Source of the DNA: a bacterium
Lineage (GTDB): Bacteria > Patescibacteriota > Minisyncoccia > Phycocordibacterales > 2-02-FULL-43-11
Direction: 5' to 3'
Assembly (NCBI GenBank): GCA_021814895.1
Contig: JAKAHN010000057.1
Coordinates: 1-5,503 of the forward strand
DNA length: 5,503 nucleotides
The first letter of the stretch is position 1. Every line of letters begins with the position of its first letter. This document shows positions 1 to 4,727 of this stretch, piece by piece. Position numbers and translations under genes: made by a program. The notes under the pieces are model-generated. The model was not told the origin of the DNA. It worked only from the letters and a program-made list of their open reading frames with translations, and searched no databases.

Positions 1-211
1 GATTAAAATGTTTAAGATTGCGTAGCATGTCAGGTAGCGAACTGCGATGTTCTTCTCCGTGATTTTATTGAAAAAGGGTCACCACAGAACGATAAATTTA
101 TAATTAGCAGATAAAACCAGGTTATAAGAAAAGCGTTTTCAAAATTCTATCGCAGTTCTACTATCCTGGCGTTAATCCACTTTATCATAATTTTTTTGAG
201 ATTTAAAGATA
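1..211. other. Intergenic stretch, no gene recognised
   Basis: I see no credible coding region here. All three plus frames meet stops within the first 62 bases: TAA at 4-6, TAG at 23-25 and TGA at 60-62. The short peptide readable from the left edge in the third frame resembles no family I know. The stretch is AT-rich and contains the interrupted inverted repeat listed separately. I find no tRNA, SRP RNA or RNase P signature. Confidence 0.6.
31..168. repeat. Interrupted inverted repeat, about 138 bp end to end
   Basis: GAACTGCGAT (39-48) is the exact reverse complement of ATCGCAGTTC (149-158). Just outside it, CAGG (31-34) is complementary to CCTG (165-168), with unpaired bases between the two paired blocks. 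The arms enclose about 100 AT-rich bases containing a small GAAAA-GCG-TTTTC hairpin near 128-140. The arms could be the ends of a small non-autonomous element or the closing stem of an RNA. Nothing in the sequence decides between these. Confidence 0.4.
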
Positions 212-245
212 AAAAAACAGCCCCCGCAAACAGAGGCTGTTTTTT
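212..245 (-). terminator. Bidirectional intrinsic terminator after the surface-protein gene
   Basis: An 11-bp stem pairs AAAAAACAGCC (212-222) with GGCTGTTTTTT (235-245) around a 12-base loop. It lies three bases beyond the stop codon of the minus-strand gene. Read on the minus strand the stem is followed by a run of T, as expected for a Rho-independent terminator. The plus strand also has a T-rich tail, so it could stop transcription from either side. Confidence 0.85.
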
Positions 246-248
246 ATT

Positions 249-2858
249 TTATCTATTATTTAATATCCTCCTGAAAATATTCAGCAAGCTCTGGAACGAA
301 AAAGCCGGGGCGCTTGGAATCGTGGTTACTGCCCCCACGCCCGTACCGCCGCCACTCATCCCGCCGCCCGTATTTTGAACCGGAGGATTACCCAATTTCC
401 AAACATCGGCGATGCGGAAATTGGCTCGATAAATATAGCCATTGTAATTTATAATATTTCCGTACAATGGAACATCAAACCAACCTCCGGCAGAAAGCGC
501 ATAAGCAGAATACTCTGTATGCCCGAATATCATCCCAAGTATTTTGGGGCTGGATGCATTGCTCAAATCAACAATAAATTGAATAGCATTAGTTCCATAC
601 TCGCTTCCGTCCGTCACCCCGGCTTGATTGGCAATAGTATCCCATTGAGTTTTTCCGTTGGTATATAAGGATACATATGCCAAATTATTTGAGACATTTA
701 TTAACTGGACCGAGGAAGAATATCCGAAGTCGCCATATATAAAGGAGGAATTACTTGTGTCTATAAGATTACTTGCTGATGTAATGCTCAATCTCTTGGC
801 AACTTGAGCAAAATCTGCGGATATCTGAGTTGAATTAAGTAAATCAGTTGGATTATTATAAGTAGCAATCAGCTTGGGAGCATTAGGTAAAACACTCAAA
901 TCATAGACCTGCCAAATGGGTAATGTTTTTGGAATCGTATATGATGTCAAATTTGCGGCAGGATTCGGAATAGAAGACGGCACATACATTCGTTTGGATT
1001 GTCCATCAATAATAATTTTTCCAGTCGTCGTCACAATCTCCTGATTGATTTTACTTATACTTTGAGGATTTGAGATGTCATAAATATGAACCGATAAATT
1101 ATTTGGATTGGAAACCGTTGATGCTGTTGGACCGATCAAATATGTTTTATCTCCTAAACTTACGACAAACGCTCTTCCGTGATTATAATCCAAATCGGAA
1201 GCAACTCCCGACGTCGATACCCCGGAAGATTTATTAAGAACAGCAACTTGAGTCACAACGCCGGTCAAATCAATAGATAAAATACTCACCGTGATACCAT
1301 ATCCTTTATCATTATTAAACGGCTGGGACACAAAATAAGTTTTTCCGTCACTTCCTTTATACATTCCGAAAGCAGTCCCGAAAACTCCGTTAGGATTTTC
1401 AAAACAATAAGTCCACTGGGGGTGGGCCGTCATGGCCATGCTGGAAGTATCAAGAGACAGAATTGCTGTTCCGGCCGGTCCGGGACCCTGTCTTTGGACA
1501 TCAACTAATATATATGGCGAATTGTCAGCCACAAATATTTTTGACGCCGAAGTTATAAAAGCATGAGTCCCTCCGTGTTCTGGATCACACTGCCCGCTCG
1601 TCACATCGCCGGCGCCGGTATGCCTTGTAAACACATTGAGATTGTCCAAACCAGAAAGAACATATTCACTGACTTGCTTGGGATTGGCCGGGTCGGAAAT
1701 GTTATAAATAATTATTTTCCCCGTTCCGTTTAAAAACAAGTAAGGAACTCCTGAATATTTTGCAATTGCCCAGTTTAAAGGAAACGGGCGATTGTTATTT
1801 TTATGATAAGCAAACATATCAACATCCAAATTTGAATACTTATATTCGTTGTCCGAATATGTCTGAGCTATTTTTTTAACATAACTAATGCCGTTAGGAA
1901 CATAAAGCATCTGGTCGGCTTTTTGAGTTTGAGACGAGGCTGGAGCCTGAGTGAAATGAATAACAACACTGCTGACAGATCCGAGATCAAAATAAGTTCC
2001 GGAGTTAGCACCCCCTCCATTAATTGACCTAACTACATAACCGGACGGGGATTTTATATTTGTCAGAATTGAACCGGAATGAACGTAGGTTGGAAGAGAA
2101 TATGAAGTGTTTAATTTTCCGGAAGAAACCTGAGTGTCAAAATTTCCAGCATGAGAGCCAACATTTCCGCCTGTCGCCGGAACCGAATGTTGAATGTCAA
2201 AAGTGACCGATTGAATTTCTGAAGTTGTCAGCGCCCTGATAAAATTTCCATTTCCATCAACAATGTCGGCGGTAATGGTAGTCCCAGCAGGAGCCGTTTG
2301 TTCAACTGCCGTATAAATCACATAAGGCAAATCCACTTCTACGCTCTGGCCCGCCGTAACTGAAAAATTATAAGGATAGGTAAATCCGCTAGTTCCGATA
2401 AGATCATAGTTGGTAGGGGCCGACTTCTCTATTGCCGTATAAATATCTCGATTGTTATTGCTGGCGTTAGGAGTATTAGCTGGCAATGTATAAGTTCCGG
2501 CGCCAACTCCACTGAGAACTGTCGTTATTTGAGTATTTGCTCCAGAGCCAACCAATCTTTGAACATCGTATTTAAATTGACCGGCGATATCGGAAGATGG
2601 GGATGCCGGAGTTCCGGAACAAGTTTGACCGGAAGGGCTTTGATAATTTCCCAAAGTCTGGCAGATTTGGACAATCAGCGTTACGCTCCCTGTTCCAACC
2701 GCTTGGGCATGAACATTTTGAGTTTGATGATTTTCGAAAGCGGTTGAGTAAACGCTCGAAAGAAATCCGTTTATCGACACTTGGTTTGAAAAGACAGCAG
2801 TCATCCCTATGCTTGCCGCGACAAGCAGGACAACCACAACTAATGAAGATTTTTTCAT
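249..2858 (-). CDS. Large exported protein with LVIVD-like beta-propeller, family unknown
   Basis: This 869-residue protein is predicted to be exported or surface-anchored; its function is unknown. Residues 2-3 are Lys and a hydrophobic stretch follows at about 5-23. It may be cleaved after Ala-Gln-Ala (51-53) or remain as a membrane anchor. Residues 55-310 look like beta-rich, Ser/Thr/Gly-rich sandwich domains and contain two similar segments, IYTAIEKSAP (139-148) and IYTAVEQTAP (181-190). Residues 315-820 carry spaced motifs of the LVIVD/beta-propeller kind: IIIYNISDPANPKQ (382-395), VHIYDISNPQS (590-600), VYDLSVLPNAPKLIA (651-665) and FIVDLSNASSPKILG (761-775). A Gly-rich linker (831-842) leads to a short tail ending FRRILNNR. 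Cysteines are few (66, 80, 424, 485). I chose the ATG at 2858 because it opens a typical Met-Lys-Lys signal and lies just after a good promoter. The reading frame stays open to an ATG at 2951, but that start would overlap smpB and lie upstream of the promoter. Such propellers usually bind proteins or glycans; adhesion or cell-cell contact is only an inference. Confidence 0.85.
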   Translation of the reverse strand: MKKSSLVVVVLLVAASIGMTAVFSNQVSINGFLSSVYSTAFENHQTQNVHAQAVGTGSVTLIVQICQTLGNYQSPSGQTCSGTPASPSSDIAGQFKYDVQRLVGSGANTQITTVLSGVGAGTYTLPANTPNASNNNRDIYTAIEKSAPTNYDLIGTSGFTYPYNFSVTAGQSVEVDLPYVIYTAVEQTAPAGTTITADIVDGNGNFIRALTTSEIQSVTFDIQHSVPATGGNVGSHAGNFDTQVSSGKLNTSYSLPTYVHSGSILTNIKSPSGYVVRSINGGGANSGTYFDLGSVSSVVIHFTQAPASSQTQKADQMLYVPNGISYVKKIAQTYSDNEYKYSNLDVDMFAYHKNNNRPFPLNWAIAKYSGVPYLFLNGTGKIIIYNISDPANPKQVSEYVLSGLDNLNVFTRHTGAGDVTSGQCDPEHGGTHAFITSASKIFVADNSPYILVDVQRQGPGPAGTAILSLDTSSMAMTAHPQWTYCFENPNGVFGTAFGMYKGSDGKTYFVSQPFNNDKGYGITVSILSIDLTGVVTQVAVLNKSSGVSTSGVASDLDYNHGRAFVVSLGDKTYLIGPTASTVSNPNNLSVHIYDISNPQSISKINQEIVTTTGKIIIDGQSKRMYVPSSIPNPAANLTSYTIPKTLPIWQVYDLSVLPNAPKLIATYNNPTDLLNSTQISADFAQVAKRLSITSASNLIDTSNSSFIYGDFGYSSSVQLINVSNNLAYVSLYTNGKTQWDTIANQAGVTDGSEYGTNAIQFIVDLSNASSPKILGMIFGHTEYSAYALSAGGWFDVPLYGNIINYNGYIYRANFRIADVWKLGNPPVQNTGGGMSGGGTGVGAVTTIPSAPAFSFQSLLNIFRRILNNR

Positions 2859-2876
2859 AGTTATTTTATTTGTTTT

Positions 2877-2885
2877 ATTATAGCA
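2877..2885 (-). promoter_or_regulatory. Extended -10 promoter of the surface-protein gene
   Basis: Read on the minus strand this is TGC followed by TATAAT, a perfect extended -10 element. No convincing -35 hexamer sits 17 bases upstream, which an extended -10 can compensate for. Transcription would begin near 2870 and leave a leader of only about 11 bases before the ATG at 2858. No Shine-Dalgarno sequence is present in that leader (AT-rich only). Confidence 0.65.
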
Positions 2886-2891
2886 TATTGC

Positions 2892-2921
2892 TTGCAAAAA
2901 AATCACATAAAGCACTATTAT
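2892..2921 (+). promoter_or_regulatory. Promoter of smpB
   Basis: TTGCAA (2892-2897) and TATTAT (2916-2921) are separated by 18 bases. The expected start point is about 2928, only three or four bases before the smpB ATG at 2932, so the mRNA would be leaderless or nearly so. This agrees with the absence of a Shine-Dalgarno site. The promoter runs back to back with that of the minus-strand gene, with the two core elements about 10 bp apart. The two polymerases could interfere with each other. Confidence 0.55.
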
Positions 2922-2931
2922 AGATAAACCG

Positions 2932-3372
2932 ATGGAAACTATATCCAACAAAAAAGCTTATTTTGATTACGAAATATCCGACACTCTTGAAGCCGGAATT
3001 GAACTTCTGGGGCATGAAGTCAAGGCTGTCCGTTCCGGAAAAGCCGGCATTGTTGGATCGGTTGTGAAAATATATGGAGGTCAGCTTTGGCTTGTAGGAG
3101 CCACTATCGGACCCTATCAGATAAAAAACACGCCCAAAGATTTTGACCCGCAACGTTCGCGACGGCTTCTGGTAAAAAAAGCGGAAATTGTTTCTCTTAT
3201 GGGCCAAGTATCATCAAAAAACTTGACGCTAGTGCCGATAAAGTTGTATAATAAAAAAGGATTAATCAAATTAGAAATCGGACTGGGTGTTCATAAAAAG
3301 AAATCGGACAAAAGAGATATCATCAAAAAACGAGAAGCTGAAAAAAACATCAGAAGACAAGTCAATTTTTAA
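2932..3372 (+). CDS. smpB: SsrA-binding protein SmpB
   Basis: SmpB binds the tRNA-like end of tmRNA, delivers it to ribosomes stalled on broken mRNAs and mimics the missing codon-anticodon contact. The 146-residue product shows the family pattern throughout. It has an N-terminal NKKAYFDYEI segment, EAGIELLGHEVKAVRSGKA (20-38), GATIGPY (56-62), RSRRLL (75-80), LVPIKLYNKKGLIKLEIGL (100-118), and the basic tail beginning HKKKSDKR (121-128). The Asp-Lys-Arg triplet at 126-128 and the following helix-forming KKREAEKNIRR match the C-terminal tail that enters the empty mRNA channel. The length is slightly below the usual 150-160. The ATG has no Shine-Dalgarno site and lies just after a promoter. The gene directly precedes ssrA, so protein and RNA partner are produced from adjacent genes. 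Confidence 0.97.
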   Translation: METISNKKAYFDYEISDTLEAGIELLGHEVKAVRSGKAGIVGSVVKIYGGQLWLVGATIGPYQIKNTPKDFDPQRSRRLLVKKAEIVSLMGQVSSKNLTLVPIKLYNKKGLIKLEIGLGVHKKKSDKRDIIKKREAEKNIRRQVNF

Positions 3373-3373
3373 T
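3368..3373 (+). promoter_or_regulatory. Probable -10 element of ssrA, overlapping the smpB stop codon
   Basis: TTTAAT matches the -10 consensus at five of six positions and ends six bases before the predicted tmRNA 5' end at 3380, the normal distance. The smpB stop codon TAA (3370-3372) lies inside the hexamer. No good -35 box is visible, so ssrA may instead be processed from the smpB transcript. Confidence 0.45.
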
Positions 3374-3379
3374 TTCATC

Positions 3380-3699
3380 GGGGGCGCAAGTCTCGACAAG
3401 AATACTCCCTTGAAAATTGCAGGCGGAGTTGATGAACTCATCAAAATCACCAAACAAATCTGCTAACTACAATTTAGCACCTGTTTACGCTTAAGAACTT
3501 TTAAGTTCGCACGTAGACCATCGGCTCCCGATGTCTCATGGGGAAATCGCCGGTGTTATATCTGAGGCTTACCCTTATCAAGCACTTCCGTAGACAAGGG
3601 AAAAATTAGGAAGAAACTATTGTCCCGATTTTTCGGAACTAAGCCTGTAGAATGTTTTCAGAGGAATTCTTGGACGGGGGTTCAATCTCCCCGCCTCCA
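3380..3699 (+). ncRNA. ssrA: Transfer-messenger RNA (tmRNA)
   Basis: tmRNA acts first as an alanyl-tRNA and then as a short mRNA to free stalled ribosomes and tag their products. The 5' end GGGGGCG (3380-3386) pairs with CGCCTCC (3692-3698) and forms the acceptor stem. Its third pair is G-U, the alanine identity element, and A3699 is the discriminator base. A shortened CTCGAC stands where TTCGAC is usual. CAAGAAT (3397-3403) pairs with ATTCTTG (3666-3672) as the long helix joining the two ends. GGACGGGGGTTCAATC (3672-3687) is the T-arm. The tag frame is at 3462-3494, followed by hairpins such as GAACT/AGTTC (3495-3508) and CATCGG/CCGATG (3519-3533) of the pseudoknot region. The mature length is about 320 bases before CCA. 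CCA is not encoded; ACAA follows. The 3' half is one base shorter than expected, so either the acceptor stem has six pairs or the T-stem has four regular ones. Confidence 0.95.
3462..3494 (+). other. tmRNA tag reading frame
   Basis: Starting at GCT (3462-3464) the frame reads ANYNLAPVYA and stops at TAA (3492-3494), immediately followed by a hairpin. This matches the usual arrangement of an Ala resume codon, a tag of about ten residues, and a stop in or next to a helix. The Ala-Asn start and Leu-Ala centre resemble common tags, but the end is Val-Tyr-Ala rather than Leu-Ala-Ala. The resume codon is inferred from the pattern, not shown. Confidence 0.75.
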
Positions 3700-3702
3700 C
3701 AA
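3683..3702 (+). repeat. 20-bp direct repeat, copy 1 (inside the tmRNA 3' end)
   Basis: CAATCTCCCCGCCTCCACAA covers part of the T-loop, the T-stem, the 3' acceptor strand and three bases beyond the mature tmRNA. An identical copy lies 185 bases downstream. Duplication of a tmRNA 3' end is the usual footprint of site-specific integration. Confidence 0.85.
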
Positions 3703-3737
3703 AAAACAAAATTACCCCTTGCGGGTGATTTTGTTTT
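3703..3737 (+). terminator. Intrinsic terminator of ssrA
   Basis: AAAACAAAAT-TACCC (3703-3717) pairs with GGGTG-ATTTTGTTTT (3723-3737), giving 15 pairs (one G-U) and a five-base CTTGC loop. The second arm ends in a T-rich tract. It begins four bases after the tmRNA discriminator base, so the primary transcript would need only short 3' trimming before CCA addition. Confidence 0.85.
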
Positions 3738-3885
3738 GGAGAGCGAGAAAGCAAACTGCTTTGCTTTCGTGGGAGATTGAACGCCGGAACTTGTCCCGAG
3801 TGGCAACGAGGGACGTGAGGCGGCGGCTAAACAAAGTTTTTTCGACGGAAAAAACTTTAGTTGGAGCCAATCTCCCCGCCTCCAC
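3738..3885 (+). other. Structured non-coding element after tmRNA, possible ncRNA
   Basis: This 148-bp stretch is almost entirely base-paired on paper. A 9-bp hairpin GAAAGCAAA/TTTGCTTTC (loop CTGC) lies at 3747-3768. GGGAGATTG (3771-3779) can close a larger domain with CAATCTCCC (3868-3876). Inside that domain are CGCCG/CGGCG (3782-3786 with 3821-3825), GTCCC/GGGAC (3793-3797 with 3810-3814) and a perfect 11-bp hairpin AAAGTTTTTTC/GAAAAAACTTT with loop GACG (3833-3858). GTGAGGCGG (3815-3823) could alternatively pair with CCGCCTCCAC (3876-3885), with one base bulged. The element matches no RNA family I recognise. Open reading frames exist on both strands but have no family resemblance and run into tmRNA. 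It may be an integration scar, a palindromic repeat or a new RNA. Confidence 0.5.
3771..3782 (-). repeat. Inverted copy of the tmRNA T-arm (12 bp)
   Basis: GGGAGATTGAAC is the exact reverse complement of GTTCAATCTCCC in the tmRNA T-arm (3680-3691), and five further bases match imperfectly. Nine of its bases also pair with the second direct copy (3868-3876). Confidence 0.8.
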
Positions 3886-3887
3886 AA
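3868..3887 (+). repeat. 20-bp direct repeat, copy 2
   Basis: This is identical to 3683-3702. Upstream of it the sequence (TTGGAGC) is not a T-arm, so it is a partial duplicate and not a second working tmRNA end. It runs directly into the palindrome at 3886. Confidence 0.85.
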
Positions 3888-3927
3888 TGACCTCCTCCCC
3901 GCCCTTCAGGGCGGGGAGGAGGTCATT
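3886..3927. repeat. Perfect 19-bp palindromic hairpin with TTCA loop
   Basis: AATGACCTCCTCCCCGCCC (3886-3904) and its exact reverse complement (3909-3927) flank a TTCA loop. The stem is very GC-rich and exact. No T run follows on the plus strand, so it is not a standard intrinsic terminator there. Such hairpins are typical of REP-like sequences and of the ends of IS200/IS605 elements. It could also shield infC from read-through. No transposase gene is present. Confidence 0.75.
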
Positions 3928-3944
3928 TATCGCTCATTAAAGTA

Positions 3945-3973
3945 TTGCAAACGGCTTATTTGTGTGTTAATCT
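3945..3973 (+). promoter_or_regulatory. Probable promoter of the infC operon
   Basis: TTGCAA (3945-3950) and TAATCT (3968-3973) are separated by exactly 17 bases. Transcription would begin around 3980, about 26 bases before the proposed infC start. The -35 hexamer is the same as in the smpB promoter. A weak hairpin TGGTG/CACCA (3973-3977 with 3995-3999) overlaps the start region. Confidence 0.5.
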
Positions 3974-4005
3974 GGTGACGTTAAAAAACAGTAACACCAC
4001 TCACC

Positions 4006-4512
4006 ATCGATAACTACGTAAGAATCAATCAAAGAATTACGGCATCAGAAGTACGCGTGGTTGACGAAGCAGGAGCTAATTTGGGCGTAATGAAACTCTC
4101 TGAGGCGCTTGCACTAGCCGAAGAAAAAGGGCTGGACGTGGTTGAAATCGCACCCAATATTAAACCGCCGGTGGTAAAAATAATCAGTTACGATAAATTC
4201 CGATATCAACAAAGGAAAGAGGAGAAAAAACACGCACACAAAACAGTTGGAGAACTCAAACAGGTAAGAATTACTCCCAGGGCTGCCGATAATGATCTTA
4301 TGATAAGAGCCAAACAGACGGAAAAATTCCTGGATGAGGGAAACAAAGTTGAAATAATGATGGCCCTCCGCGGAAGGGAAAAATACAATCAGGATTGGGC
4401 CAGAAAAAGATTCGCCGACTTCATAAAAATGATTACGGCTGAATATCAGATAACAATGTCCGTCCGGCCCGGAGGAAGAGGACTGATAATGCAGATAGTT
4501 AAGGGAAAATAA
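4006..4512 (+). CDS. infC: Translation initiation factor IF-3, probable ATC start
   Basis: IF-3 binds the 30S subunit, blocks early joining of the 50S subunit and checks initiator tRNA and start codon. The conserved N-terminal reading RINQRITASEVRVVDEAG begins upstream of the first GTG in frame (4057), so that GTG cannot be the start. Between the in-frame stop at 3982 and this region there is no ATG, GTG or TTG. The best start is ATC at 4006, giving 168 residues, a normal IF-3 length. Signatures visible are LGVM and SEALALAEEKGLDVVEIAPN (32-51), KPPVVKI (53-59), SYDKFRY (61-67, where most relatives have DYGKFxY), a charged linker (about 68-85) and the C-domain motif RGRE (122-125). AUU/AUC/AUA starts in infC are known to allow autoregulation, because IF-3 rejects such codons. 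No Shine-Dalgarno site is visible. ATC at 4024 is a less likely alternative. Confidence 0.93.
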   Translation: MDNYVRINQRITASEVRVVDEAGANLGVMKLSEALALAEEKGLDVVEIAPNIKPPVVKIISYDKFRYQQRKEEKKHAHKTVGELKQVRITPRAADNDLMIRAKQTEKFLDEGNKVEIMMALRGREKYNQDWARKRFADFIKMITAEYQITMSVRPGGRGLIMQIVKGK

Positions 4513-4513
4513 T

Positions 4514-4696
4514 ATGAAAAAATCAATTACTACAAGATTCAGGGTAACAAAAAACGGAAAAGTTATGAGGCGCACTATGGCGCAGTGTCATTTTCGTTCA
4601 AAAAAGAGTTCAACCCAAATACATAGAATTCAGGGGATGCACCAAACATCTCATGCCATTTCCGAAAAAATCTCCAAAAAACCCGGAAGCTTTTAA
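4514..4696 (+). CDS. rpmI: Large ribosomal subunit protein bL35
   Basis: This is a small basic protein of the 50S subunit, 60 residues long, close to the family norm of about 65. The core TRFRVTKNGKVMRR (7-20), His26 and the following Lys-Lys-Ser-Ser (30-33) match bL35. The usual MPKMKTKSS-like N-terminus is shortened to MKKSI, and the C-terminus ends in PGSF instead of a basic tail. The ATG comes one base after the infC stop codon, and AAGGG (4501-4505) eight bases upstream may serve as a weak ribosome binding site within the infC end. The infC-rpmI-rplT order is the conserved arrangement and supports the call. Confidence 0.92.
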   Translation: MKKSITTRFRVTKNGKVMRRTMAQCHFRSKKSSTQIHRIQGMHQTSHAISEKISKKPGSF

Positions 4697-4702
4697 TTCC
4701 AT

Positions 4703-4723
4703 TTACTAATTACTAGTTACTAA
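4703..4723 (+). repeat. Three tandem 7-bp repeats before rplT
   Basis: The spacer between rpmI and rplT contains TTACTAA, then TTACTAG, then TTACTAA, directly joined, ending four bases before the rplT ATG. No Shine-Dalgarno sequence is present in the spacer. The repeat may simply be replication slippage, or it may keep the rplT start unstructured. Confidence 0.75.
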
Positions 4724-4727
4724 TAAT

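Noticed and set aside
2859..2951. Longer start at 2951 for the minus-strand protein (31 extra residues, also hydrophobic)
   Set aside because: It would overlap the smpB coding start and lie upstream of the extended -10 promoter at 2877-2885; Met-Lys-Lys at 2858 opens a typical signal sequence.
2878..3207. 109-codon minus-strand frame antisense to smpB
   Set aside because: It is a shadow frame over a firmly identified gene.
3868..3885. Second tmRNA or tRNA 3' end
   Set aside because: Only the T-stem and acceptor strand are copied; the TTC of the T-loop and a matching full 5' acceptor strand are missing.
3620..3940. 106-codon plus-strand frame over the tmRNA end and the following hairpins
   Set aside because: It overlaps the tmRNA and its terminator, has no family resemblance, and its length is explained by GC-rich structured sequence. 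The overlapping minus-strand frame 3639-3887 is rejected for the same reason.
4057..4512. infC starting at GTG 4057
   Set aside because: It would remove the conserved IF-3 N-terminal segment RINQRITASEVR, which is encoded in frame just upstream.
4114..4575. 153-codon minus-strand frame antisense to infC
   Set aside because: It is a Phe-rich shadow of the Lys-rich IF-3 coding strand with no start signals or family resemblance.
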